This document shows positions 9,179-16,224 of a stretch of DNA of 64,000 bases, piece by piece; positions within the stretch are counted from its first letter, which is position 1; the number at the start of each line of letters is the position of its first letter. Made by a program: the position numbers and the translations under genes. The notes below the pieces were generated by a model, which did not search any database, had not been told where the DNA came from, and worked only from the letters and a program-made list of their open reading frames with translations. Source of the DNA: Bacteroidota bacterium (GTDB lineage Bacteria; Bacteroidota; Ignavibacteria; OLB7); the NCBI GenBank assembly GCA_018266795.1, contig JAFDZV010000017.1:75659-139658 (forward strand). The letters are read 5' to 3'.

Positions 9179-10003
9179 ATGGCAGAGACCAACGGCGACC
9201 TTCGCCATCACATACAGTCGGGATTGATGCGCGAGAGCCTGGTGGACAAGCAGGTGATGGCCGCAACGGAGTCGCCGGTTGTACGCATGCTCCCCGATGT
9301 GCACGTGGTGAAGATCGGCGGACGCTCCGTGCTCGATCAGGGGCGGGTGATCACCTACCCCGTTGTGGATGTGCTTGCAAAGCTGCTGGAGAGCCAGCGC
9401 CTTATCCTGGGCGTGGGAGGCGGCGTACGAAGCCGGCACGTTTTCTCCATCGGCATCGATCTCGGGCTTCCCACCGGCGTGCTCGCGCAGGTATCGGTTG
9501 CCGATGCGCTGGGCAACGCGCACATCCTGGGCACGCTGCTTGCTCCGCATGGTGTGGTTGCCATACCGCCGGAGATCTTCGGCCATCTTCTTCCCCTCTT
9601 CATTCACTCTGCGCCGGGCGTGATCTTCAACGGCGTTCCCCCCTATTCCATCTGGGAACATCCTCCCGGCATCGGGCGCATCCCGCCGCATCGCACGGAC
9701 GCAGGCTGCTTCATCCTGGGCGAGTGCTTCGGATGCAAGACCGTGACGCTGGTGAAGGATGTGGACGGCCTCTACACGGAGGATCCCCGGGAGAATCCGA
9801 ACGCCTCGTTCATCGATGCCATCGGCGCCCGTGAGTTGAAGAAGCGGAAGCTGAAGAGCCTTCCGTTCGATGAAGTCCTTCCGGACCTGGTCACCAACGC
9901 GCGCCTCGTCCATCAGTTCCAGATCGTCAACGGCCGCGATCCCGATCGCATCGCCGCTGCCGTCCGGGGGGAGCATGCAGGAACCATCGTCTACGCCGAC
10001 TGA
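9179..10003 (+). CDS. mosA: Molybdenum storage protein, alpha (MosA-like) subunit
   Basis: A 274-aa amino-acid-kinase-fold protein, paralogous to the product at 8200 and closer to the MosA subunit: MLPDVHVVKIGGRSVLDQGR, then GVGGGVRSRHVFSIGIDLGL, VPPYSIW, GRIPPHRTDAGCFIL, VKDVDGLYTEDP and a final RGEHAGTIV. It should pair with the beta subunit to form the hexameric molybdate/tungstate cage. A strong AGGAG lies 10 nt before the ATG. Its last 29 bases overlap the start of the ABC ATPase gene, so translation of storage protein and transporter is probably coupled. The nucleotide-binding glycine segment is GVGGG here rather than the GTGAG of the beta subunit. Confidence 0.85.
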   Translation: MAETNGDLRHHIQSGLMRESLVDKQVMAATESPVVRMLPDVHVVKIGGRSVLDQGRVITYPVVDVLAKLLESQRLILGVGGGVRSRHVFSIGIDLGLPTGVLAQVSVADALGNAHILGTLLAPHGVVAIPPEIFGHLLPLFIHSAPGVIFNGVPPYSIWEHPPGIGRIPPHRTDAGCFILGECFGCKTVTLVKDVDGLYTEDPRENPNASFIDAIGARELKKRKLKSLPFDEVLPDLVTNARLVHQFQIVNGRDPDRIAAAVRGEHAGTIVYAD

Positions 10004-11075
10004 ACAGTCCGTTCCCCTCCGCTCCAACGACATCGCGGTTCGCGCAGAGGGAATCACGAAGACGTTCGGCGAGGGTCCGCGCGCACTTGACGGTGCAGAT
10101 CTTACGCTGTATCGCGGGGAGCTGGTTGCGCTGATCGGTGCGAACGGCTCCGGCAAGAGCACGCTGCTGAAGCTTCTGTTCGGTGTGCTGCGGCCCGATG
10201 CCGGAAGCATCGAGGTGCTGGGGCTGAAGCCGCACATCGATGGAAGCGCGCTGCGTGCCGTTGCCGGATACGCACCTCAGGATGCGACGCTCGATCCCGA
10301 GATCACAGGCTGGGAAACGCTGCGCCTGTTCCACGCGCTGCGCGGACTTCCCGGCAACCAGCGCGAGGGACGGCTGGCAGCGCTCGCCGCGGAATACGAT
10401 CTGGCCGCATTCTGCGACCGGCCCGCGGGCACCTACTCCGGCGGCCAGCGCCAGCGCCTGCATCTGGCGTTGGAGACGATGCATGCGCCATCACTTCTTC
10501 TTCTTGATGAACCAACGGCAAGCCTTGATCCGGCGGCGCGGCGCGCGCTCTGGGGAAGGCTGGTATCGCGACGCGATGCAGGGAATACCATTGTGGTGGC
10601 CACCCACGATCTCGCTGACGTGGCGGCAAACTGCGATCGTGTTGTGCTGCTGCATCATGGGAAGGTGCTGGCGTGCGCGGCTCCGGCTGCGCTCACGGCG
10701 TTGCATGGAGGCGCATGCACCATCATCACACTGAACGATAATCCCGGCGCAGCCGGCGCGGACCTGCGCTCCGGATTGATGGCGCTCCCCGGCTCGGTGG
10801 ATGTGACGATGGACGGCACCACCATCATCATCTGGCGCGAGCATCATCCGGACACAGGCGAGCCCGCACTCGATCTGCTTGCTGCGATGGGCCTGGGCTG
10901 CAGACGCTACGAACGCCCTGAGGCCGATCTTGCCGCAGTGTACTTCCGCATCACCGGGTCGGCGCTGCCGATGCCGGAGCTCGGGCCGCCACGTGGAGAC
11001 GGGCGCGGCGGCAGGGGCCGCACGGGCAACCACGACGGCGCCGGCAGGAATTCCGGCGGGAGACACGGCCGATGA
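9975..11075 (+). CDS. ABC transporter ATP-binding protein (ABC-2 type), in the Mos operon
   Basis: A 366-aa ATPase subunit. Walker A GANGSGKST is near residue 54, the signature YSGGQRQR near 153, Walker B LLLLDEPTAS near 174, and the switch His in VVATHD near 207. Beyond about residue 240 there is a C-terminal extension with a DUF4162-like part and a Gly/Arg-rich tail, as in DrrA/CcmA-type export ATPases. The start overlaps the end of the mosA-like gene by 29 nt with a GGGGGAG ribosome site inside that gene; its stop overlaps the permease start (ATGA). These overlaps suggest translational coupling. Whether it moves molybdate, a chelator or an unrelated compound is unknown. Known molybdate importers (ModABC) are a different ABC class. 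Confidence 0.85.
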   Translation: MQEPSSTPTEQSVPLRSNDIAVRAEGITKTFGEGPRALDGADLTLYRGELVALIGANGSGKSTLLKLLFGVLRPDAGSIEVLGLKPHIDGSALRAVAGYAPQDATLDPEITGWETLRLFHALRGLPGNQREGRLAALAAEYDLAAFCDRPAGTYSGGQRQRLHLALETMHAPSLLLLDEPTASLDPAARRALWGRLVSRRDAGNTIVVATHDLADVAANCDRVVLLHHGKVLACAAPAALTALHGGACTIITLNDNPGAAGADLRSGLMALPGSVDVTMDGTTIIIWREHHPDTGEPALDLLAAMGLGCRRYERPEADLAAVYFRITGSALPMPELGPPRGDGRGGRGRTGNHDGAGRNSGGRHGR

Positions 11076-11842
11076 ACGGACGATTGCTTGCCGTTGCGCG
11101 CGAGACGGCGCTGCGAAGCTGGCGGAAGACGCTGCGGCGGCCCGTGCCCCTTTCGTTCTCCTTCGTGCAGCCGCTGTTCTGGATGCTCATCTTCGGTTTC
11201 CTCTTTCACCGCTTCACGCTCGGCCCTGCATATGCAGGCTATTCCTATCTGGACTTTCTTCTCCCCGGAGTCTGCGCAATGACGGTACTGTTCGGCGCGT
11301 CGCAGGCCGGCATTACGCTGGTCCGCGACCTGCAGACCGGATTCCTGCAGCGCATGGTCCGCGCATCGGCGCACCCGCGCTGGATTCTCGCCGGAACGCT
11401 CGGCGCGGAGATCGTGCGCCTTGGGGCGCAGGCATGCATCGTGGCGCTGCTCGGCGTGGCGCTCGGAGCCCGGCCCGCGGTCGATCCGACGGCCCTTCTC
11501 CCCGCGGCCGCGGCGCTCGCGCTCTTCGCGCTCGGCTACGCGAGCCTCTCCTGCTGGATCGCGTTGAAGACGAAGGCACAGGAAAGCATGGCCACCTTCG
11601 TGCATGTGGTGAACATGCCGCTCCTCTTCACCAGCACGGCGCTTGTTCCGTCGCGGCAGATGCCGCCGTGGCTGGAGTGGATTGCGCGGTGGAACCCGCT
11701 CACGATCGTTGCGGACTCGCTGCGCGATGCGCTGCTGCTTGGGCAGATGCCGCCCGCTCTTCATCTGGTGCCGCTCCTGATTGGAAGCGTACTTCTCTTC
11801 ATGCTCGCGGCCGGAGCGATGAAGCACGCGGCACGGGAGTGA
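11072..11842 (+). CDS. ABC-2 type transporter permease
   Basis: A 256-aa inner-membrane protein with about six hydrophobic helices, of the ABC2_membrane (NodJ/DrrB-like) family. An N-terminal amphipathic segment (RLLAVARETALRSWRKTLRR) is followed by the first membrane pair, and the conserved region near LVRDLQTGFLQRMVRASAHP matches the family's coupling-helix segment. A WNPLT motif comes before the last helices (ARWNPLTIVADSLRDALL), also typical. It overlaps the ATPase gene by 4 nt (ATGA), so the two form one transporter, probably an exporter. It is the last gene of the mos-linked operon. Confidence 0.88.
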   Translation: MNGRLLAVARETALRSWRKTLRRPVPLSFSFVQPLFWMLIFGFLFHRFTLGPAYAGYSYLDFLLPGVCAMTVLFGASQAGITLVRDLQTGFLQRMVRASAHPRWILAGTLGAEIVRLGAQACIVALLGVALGARPAVDPTALLPAAAALALFALGYASLSCWIALKTKAQESMATFVHVVNMPLLFTSTALVPSRQMPPWLEWIARWNPLTIVADSLRDALLLGQMPPALHLVPLLIGSVLLFMLAAGAMKHAARE

Positions 11843-12110
11843 GGCTTCCGCCGGCTCCGTGCGGGAGCATTCGGATCTGCGCACGCCTCGACTGCAATAC
11901 GCGCGGACCTATTTCCCCGGCCATCATCCATCCTCCGTTCCGAATCGATGGAGACGGCAATGGCCCGCCGGCGCCTATCCGGCGCGCGTAACGATCGGCT
12001 GGGAGTGCTCGGCCACTCGCGCGGTGGTGACCGGCAGGTAGCCGAGGTAGTTCGCTGCACGGTTACTCGCCGTTCGCAGCACAGTCATAGATGCTACACC
12101 GGAGCCCGCG

Positions 12111-12179
12111 TGCGCGCAACGCCTGCGGGCTCATCCCTTCATGCGCGCAACGCCTGCGGGCTCATCCCTTCATGCGCGC
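12111..12179. repeat. Perfect 31-bp tandem repeat, two copies plus 7 bp
   Basis: The unit starting TGCGCGCAACGCCTGCGGGC occupies 12111-12141 and again 12142-12172 without a mismatch. Seven bases of a third unit follow. It lies 100-170 bp before the AhpD-like gene and just upstream of its promoter candidate. Confidence 0.9.
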
Positions 12180-12214
12180 GCGGCCTATGGCTTTATGCCG
12201 ATGCCGCATTGTCG

Positions 12215-12222
12215 TATGTTCG
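12215..12222 (+). promoter_or_regulatory. Candidate -7 box (TATGTTCG)
   Basis: TAnnTTCG box 60 bp before the AhpD-like gene. TTT rather than TTG occurs 20 bp upstream. Confidence 0.35.
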
Positions 12223-12281
12223 GCTCGCACAGGTGCTGTCCGCCTGCCTTGAAAGACGATCAACTACTGAGTGGACGATAC

Positions 12282-12830
12282 ATGGCACACATCGACCTCC
12301 CGGAGCATCTTCCCGGGATCACCGGCCCGCTGCAGTTCCGTCCGCAGACGGGTGAAGCGCTCTCCCATCTTGCACAGACACTGCTGCGCGGCAACTCACC
12401 GTTGAAGGCCGCGGAACGCGAGCTCATCGCCGCCTATGTTTCCGGTCTGAACGAGTGCGCATTCTGCCATCGCAGCCATGCCGCCGCTGCGCGATCGCTC
12501 TTCGGCGTTGAGCGGAGCGTTGTGGATGCCGTGGTTCGCGACCTGGATTCCGCACCGATCGGCCAGAAGATGAAGGCGCTGCTCCGCATCGCAGCGAAGG
12601 TACAGCAGGGTGGAAGGAACGTTGCGCCGGAGGATATCGCCGCCGCACGCATGTATGGTGCCGATGATGTCGAGATTCACGACACGGTGCTCGTTGCAGC
12701 GGCGTTCTGCATGTACAATCGATACGTGGATGGCCTTGCAACCTGGGCGCCGGAGGATGGCCCGGTCTACGACGCCATGGGCGATCATCTCGCCGCCGAA
12801 GGCTACGGCGCCGCGAACAGGAATGCGTGA
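12282..12830 (+). CDS. AhpD-like / carboxymuconolactone decarboxylase family peroxidase-related protein
   Basis: A 182-aa all-helical protein. Its core has the AhpD-type active site CAFCHRSH (near residues 62-69): the two Cys of the CxxC pair, a His proton relay three residues later, and the preceding Glu in AERELIAAYVSGLNE. Length and the extra C-terminal half fit the 'uncharacterised peroxidase-related enzyme' branch of the family. The likely role is reduction of peroxide or another small electrophile with a thiol partner, in the cytoplasm. Its neighbour is an AraC regulator, convergent, and beyond that a nitroreductase, so a stress or detoxification setting is plausible. The ATG at 12282 opens the conserved N-terminus; upstream codons of the same frame cross the 31-bp repeat and are unlikely to be coding. 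Confidence 0.82.
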   Translation: MAHIDLPEHLPGITGPLQFRPQTGEALSHLAQTLLRGNSPLKAAERELIAAYVSGLNECAFCHRSHAAAARSLFGVERSVVDAVVRDLDSAPIGQKMKALLRIAAKVQQGGRNVAPEDIAAARMYGADDVEIHDTVLVAAAFCMYNRYVDGLATWAPEDGPVYDAMGDHLAAEGYGAANRNA

Positions 12831-12852
12831 TGGTCATCCGCAATATGGCACG

Positions 12853-12875
12853 GCAGCAGGCTGAAGACCTGCTGC
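12853..12875. terminator. Short hairpin between convergent genes
   Basis: GCAGCAGG (12853-12860) pairs with CCTGCTGC (12868-12875) across a 7-nt loop. It sits between the stops of the AhpD-like and AraC genes. There is no T-tract, so it is a weak call. Confidence 0.3.
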
Positions 12876-12891
12876 TACAAATGGCCGGCGC

Positions 12892-13851
12892 CTACGGGTC
12901 CGACATATGCGCCCGGCGCCATGTACCGGGCGCGGCACCCATCTCCCGCTTGAATGCCTTGCTGAATGCCGCCTCGGATTCGTATCCCACTCGTTCCGCG
13001 ATCTCCGCAATCGTCCCCTCCCCTCGCACGAGAAACTCCGATGCCTTCACCATCCGCCAACGCGTTGCATAGGTAAGCGGCGGCATGCCGGCAAGCGATG
13101 TGAACCGCGTGGCGAAGGCCGTGCGCGACATGCCAGCCTCACGCGCAAGATCGGCGACGGTCCACGCCCGGTTGACTTCGCGATGAATCGCCGTCAGCGC
13201 ACGCGAGATATCGGGGTCAGCCAGAGCGCGAAGGATGTTGCTGTTGCAATCCTGGCCGCTCGCCGCGTGGCGTGCAATGCTGGCGCGCACAAGCTGGATG
13301 AAGAGCACATCGGTAAGACGCGATACGACCAGCGCCGAACCGGGCGTTCCTCCGTTCGTCTCCGATGCGATGAAACGGAGCGTGGTCTCCGTCCACGGTC
13401 CTACACAGGAATCGTTCGCCGGGAGGTGAAGCATCGGCGGCATCGCCTGCATCAACGGGTGCATCGGCGTTCGGGGATAGGTGAACGTTCCGTGAACGAT
13501 CTTCGTCGCCGCGCCGTCGCCGCCATGCCGCACCACCGGATGAATGCCGCCGCACGAACCATGCTCGATAAGCTCCTCCATCGGCACCGCACGCGCCCGC
13601 CTGGAATCACGCAGCGAATGCGCGGCACCATGTGTGATCATCACGATATCACCACCGGCCAGCGCAACCATCTCCTGCTCCCCCTTGATCTCCAGATAAC
13701 ATCCGCCGCGCTCGATCACATAGAACGGCGCCACGCCCGGTGTGGCCGGCACGCTGAATCCCCACGGCGCTCGAAGGTCCGCTCCGCAGCGCACCGTGCC
13801 GCGTACGTGCATGCTGGCAAGGACATCCGACACAACGTCCATATCATTCAT
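12892..13851 (-). CDS. AraC-family transcriptional regulator with N-terminal cupin
   Basis: A 319-aa regulator. Residues about 10-190 are a cupin_6-type sensor domain (FYVIERGGCYLEI, ALAGGDIVMITHGAAHSLRD). The C-terminal 100 residues carry two helix-turn-helix motifs: WTVADLAREAGMSRTAFATR, and TIAEIAERVGYESEAAFSKA followed by FKREMGAAPG. This is the branch often found next to oxidoreductase and CMD/AhpD-like genes. It is divergent from the nitroreductase gene (162 bp between starts) and convergent with the AhpD-like gene, so it may control one or both and itself. The ligand is unknown. Confidence 0.92.
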   Translation of the reverse strand: MNDMDVVSDVLASMHVRGTVRCGADLRAPWGFSVPATPGVAPFYVIERGGCYLEIKGEQEMVALAGGDIVMITHGAAHSLRDSRRARAVPMEELIEHGSCGGIHPVVRHGGDGAATKIVHGTFTYPRTPMHPLMQAMPPMLHLPANDSCVGPWTETTLRFIASETNGGTPGSALVVSRLTDVLFIQLVRASIARHAASGQDCNSNILRALADPDISRALTAIHREVNRAWTVADLAREAGMSRTAFATRFTSLAGMPPLTYATRWRMVKASEFLVRGEGTIAEIAERVGYESEAAFSKAFKREMGAAPGTWRRAHMSDP

Positions 13852-13874
13852 CCAGTTTATTAGAACGATCGGAC

Positions 13875-13882
13875 ATAAGATA
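13875..13882 (-). promoter_or_regulatory. Possible -7 box for the AraC gene (TATCTTAT)
   Basis: On the minus strand TATCTTAT lies 24 bp before the regulator start in an AT-rich part of the divergent spacer. Imperfect match to TAnnTTyG. Confidence 0.25.
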
Positions 13883-13919
13883 AGAACAATCCATCATCAA
13901 TCGTCCTACCTCCGAACGA

Positions 13920-13927
13920 TAAGTTGC
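13920..13927 (+). promoter_or_regulatory. Candidate -7 box for the nitroreductase gene (TAAGTTGC)
   Basis: TAnnTTGC box 87 bp before the nitroreductase start. Short inverted segments (GAACGATCGGAC at 13863 and GTCCTACCTCCGAACGAT at 13903) surround it and could be operator sites for the AraC regulator. Confidence 0.3.
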
Positions 13928-14013
13928 AGGCATTCCGCGACGCACGGACATGGCGCGGATTGCCCGCCGGCCGGCCGTGCGCATTCACATGAACATGTAC
14001 CTGGAGATCGATA

Positions 14014-14637
14014 ATGGCGATAGTGCAACAGGAGCCGATCGTGGTGCGATCCACGCTCGACAAGGGAGCAACGGATCTTCTCTTTCGAAACGCACGCACC
14101 CACGCCGCGTGGCAGGAGCAGCCGGTGACGGACGAGCTGCTGCAGGAACTGTACGATCTTGCGAAGTGGGGGCCCACGGCCGCCAACACCTCACCGCTCC
14201 GTATTCTTTTCCTGCGAACTCCGGAGGCAAAGGAGCGGCTGCTCCCGGCACTTCACGAGATGAATGTGGAGAAGGTTCGCACCGCACCGGTAACGGCCAT
14301 CCTTGCATACGACACGGAATTCCCCGACCAGATGCCGAAGCTGATGCCGTATCGCGACACGAGCGCGATGTTCGGCACGATGCCCGCCGAAGCGCGCGAG
14401 CGAATGGCGCGCGACAACAGCACATTGCAGGCGGCCTACACCATCATGGCCGCACGCGCCGTGGGCCTGGACTGCGGCCCGATGGGAGGATTCGATGCCG
14501 ATGCGGTGAACGCTGCGTTCTTCCCCGATGGACGATGGCGCGTGAACCTGATCTGCAATCTCGGTTACGGCGATCACGAGAAGCTCTGGCCGCGGTTGCC
14601 GCGCCTGGAGTTCAACGAAGCATGTGTGCTGATGTAG
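14014..14637 (+). CDS. Nitroreductase family protein, RutE/HadB-like (malonic semialdehyde reductase type)
   Basis: A 207-aa FMN-dependent nitroreductase-fold protein. It follows RutE block by block: FRNARTHAAWQEQPVTDELL, KWGPTAANTSPLRILFLRT, KVRTAPVTAILAYD, NSTLQAAYTIMAARAVGLD, GPMGGFDADAVNAAFF, NLGYGDHEKLWPRLPRL and a final EEAC-like FNEACVLM. RutE reduces malonic semialdehyde in the pyrimidine-degrading Rut pathway, but no other rut genes are here, so the physiological substrate is open. It may instead act on quinones or nitro compounds. An AraC regulator is divergently encoded upstream. Confidence 0.88.
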   Translation: MAIVQQEPIVVRSTLDKGATDLLFRNARTHAAWQEQPVTDELLQELYDLAKWGPTAANTSPLRILFLRTPEAKERLLPALHEMNVEKVRTAPVTAILAYDTEFPDQMPKLMPYRDTSAMFGTMPAEARERMARDNSTLQAAYTIMAARAVGLDCGPMGGFDADAVNAAFFPDGRWRVNLICNLGYGDHEKLWPRLPRLEFNEACVLM

Positions 14638-14662
14638 AGGCGGTGGAGTAGCGGTTCGCGCC

Positions 14663-14722
14663 AAAGCCGGAATACGCTTCAGAGACTGCAGGCCTTGCAG
14701 TACGGGATGCCGGGAACTCCGG
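14663..14722. repeat. 60-bp intergenic repeat with palindromic core (copy 2)
   Basis: Aligns with 9080-9139 over about 58 bp, roughly three quarters identical by eye. The core ACTGCAGGCCTTGCAGT keeps the hairpin of copy 1 although several bases differ. It lies just after the nitroreductase stop. Confidence 0.55.
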
Positions 14723-14798
14723 GAGGAACGTCACGGCCGGCGGCGATCACCCTTCTTCGTCCCGCCCGGTACCGGCTCGCTCCGGCAGTATGCAGACG

Positions 14799-14830
14799 AG
14801 GAAGGCGCGGAACGAGTTCCGCGCCTTCCT
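14799..14830. terminator. Perfect 14-bp stem between convergent transcripts
   Basis: AGGAAGGCGCGGAA (14799-14812), loop CGAG, and the exact complement at 14817-14830. It lies between the nitroreductase gene and the end of the long minus-strand locus, about 90 bp beyond the last gene of that locus. It can act in both directions, although neither side has a long T-tract. Confidence 0.6.
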
Positions 14831-14920
14831 GTGCACAGGCAATTGGCTGCCGGCAACGGCGGGGCTGCACCGTGGGCCGGCGTTCAGGCTTACGGCGTTG
14901 CGAACACAACGCGCCAGACT

Positions 14921-15277
14921 TCACGCATTCGGGAGGTTCCAGCTTGCGATGATCGTGTCGAACGCCGCGGGTGGATCCGGCGGGTCCGTGATGGTGCCGT
15001 TGAACGTAACCGAACCCTGCTGCCGGCTGGTTGGAACGGTGAGCTGGAACATTGCCCCGCGCTCCACGATCACTCCGTGATAGATCAGCGATTGTGTCAG
15101 AACCGCGCGCGGCGCCACCGGCATCAGTTCCGAGACCCATGCCGTGATCTCCTTGATATGCACCTCCACTACGGCAATGTTCAATGCGGCTCCATAGACC
15201 TTGGTCACCATCGTCACCGATGGCGTCAGCTGCGCAGTGAACGTCAGCGCGGGCGTACTCGAGTTCGAATTATCCAT
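14921..15277 (-). CDS. Small beta-rich protein, member of the locus-specific family (copy 1)
   Basis: A 118-aa protein with no signal peptide. It shares a domain of about 105 residues with the next two genes, with 35964-36353 and with the C-terminus of 35115-35843. The pattern is a VTxVxGxxxNxAxV strand pair, an aromatic/Trp strand (ITAWVSELMPVAP), a GVxI turn (YHGVIVERGA), a TVPTSRQQGSV strand, a TDPPDPP turn and a terminal W (IIASWNL). It looks like an Ig-like or jelly-roll beta sandwich; I recognise no named family. Start chosen at the ATG that aligns with the paralogues; 15 upstream codons of the same frame are probably non-coding. Last gene of the minus-strand locus. Confidence 0.75.
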   Translation of the reverse strand: MDNSNSSTPALTFTAQLTPSVTMVTKVYGAALNIAVVEVHIKEITAWVSELMPVAPRAVLTQSLIYHGVIVERGAMFQLTVPTSRQQGSVTFNGTITDPPDPPAAFDTIIASWNLPNA

Positions 15278-15331
15278 GATGATTGCTTCTGAGGTTGAGG
15301 TAGGCACCCGGAGTGCGGGCAACCGGTTTCG

Positions 15332-15703
15332 TCATACGCTCTGAGCCGATTGCTCGAGTGTCCAGTGGCAGATCTGGAAGCTGAATGCCTGCGGAGGCTC
15401 CGGCGGATCGGTGATCACCGTGGAGAGCGAGATACTCCCCTGCTGATATCCCCAGGGAATGATGAGCATCAGCGACGTGTTCGGCCCGATAACCACACCA
15501 TGGTAGACGATCTCCTGCGGGATCGTTGCGAACGGAGCAATCTGTGTCAACTGTACCGCCCAGACCACGACATCCCCGATGTTGATTTCAACCACCGCCA
15601 TGTTCAGGGCACTGCCGTACACCTTCGTCACAATCGATACCAACTTGGTAAGCCGCGTCGTGAAGGTGAATGCCGGTTGTGCGTCGGCCGAGAGATTCAA
15701 CAT
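15332..15703 (-). CDS. Small beta-rich protein, member of the locus-specific family (copy 2)
   Basis: A 123-aa protein closely related to its downstream neighbour: IVTKVYGSALNMAVVEINIG against MVTKVYGAALNIAVVEVHIK, the same YHGVVI turn, and TDPPEPPQAFSFQICHWTL near the end. No signal peptide. A good AGGAAGG ribosome site precedes the ATG. Spacing to the next gene is 54 bp. The close similarity of copies 1 and 2 suggests a recent tandem duplication. Possible roles are a structural subunit or a carbohydrate/lipid-binding module; neither can be shown. Confidence 0.78.
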   Translation of the reverse strand: MLNLSADAQPAFTFTTRLTKLVSIVTKVYGSALNMAVVEINIGDVVVWAVQLTQIAPFATIPQEIVYHGVVIGPNTSLMLIIPWGYQQGSISLSTVITDPPEPPQAFSFQICHWTLEQSAQSV

Positions 15704-15833
15704 GTTTGCCCTTCCTGTTAGTGACTGTGTACCCGAATAGCATGATGAGATTCGAGTAACCGGCCGGCCGATACTCCATACCGGCGGCCCCGTCTCTCAC
15801 CGTTCGTAGGTCGCCTCCTCCCCGGCATCACCC

Positions 15834-16181
15834 CTAGCTTCCCTCCCACACCGCAACCACCACGTCGTACGGTATGGGTTCGGCCCCCGGGGAGATTATC
15901 GTGCCCTGGAAGCGGACCGCGCCCGGCAATTCCGGCACCGGAACCGTGAGGGTCAGCGTTGCATTCTCCTTCACGGTGGTGCCACAGAACACCACGTCGA
16001 CCGGCAGCTGCCCGGTTGGCGACACGGGTGTCAGCATGCCGCTCCACACCGGCACACCGCACATCACGATCGTCTCACTGGTCGCGCTGCGCGTCGGCCC
16101 CTGCACCGTGGTCACGATCGTTATCTGCTCCGTCAGCTGGAACGAAATCCTCAGATCGTTCGCTTCGGTTGTCCCCGCCAT
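15834..16181 (-). CDS. Small beta-rich protein, member of the locus-specific family (copy 3)
   Basis: A 115-aa, more diverged family member: IVTTVQGPTRSATSETIVMC, VPVWSGMLTPVSP, VFCGTTVKENATLTLTVPV, then PGAEPIPYDVVVAVWEGS. The aromatic and Gly positions of the family pattern are kept. No signal peptide. GGAGGG lies just before the start, with GTG (16184) immediately ahead of the chosen ATG. The gene begins 43 bp after the stop of the giant gene, so it is almost surely co-transcribed with it. Confidence 0.75.
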   Translation of the reverse strand: MAGTTEANDLRISFQLTEQITIVTTVQGPTRSATSETIVMCGVPVWSGMLTPVSPTGQLPVDVVFCGTTVKENATLTLTVPVPELPGAVRFQGTIISPGAEPIPYDVVVAVWEGS

Positions 16182-16224
16182 CACACCCTCCGGAGTTACT
16201 GGTTGAACGCGGCGGCACCGCGCA

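Larger units (their letters stand above)
11843..12281. other. Intergenic region with tandem 31-bp repeat and promoter
   Basis: About 440 bp with no credible gene. It contains the 31-bp tandem repeat at 12111 and the TATGTTCG box at 12215. The first 25 bp overlap a weak hairpin (GCACGGGAG with CTCCGTGC) at the permease stop that could terminate the Mos operon. Confidence 0.55.

Noticed and set aside
8200-10003. Annotation of the two genes as UMP or aspartate kinases
   Set aside because: The fold is shared, but both proteins carry blocks specific to MosA/MosB (GTGAGTRARH or GVRSRHVFS, IPPHRTD), and the paired arrangement matches the storage protein.
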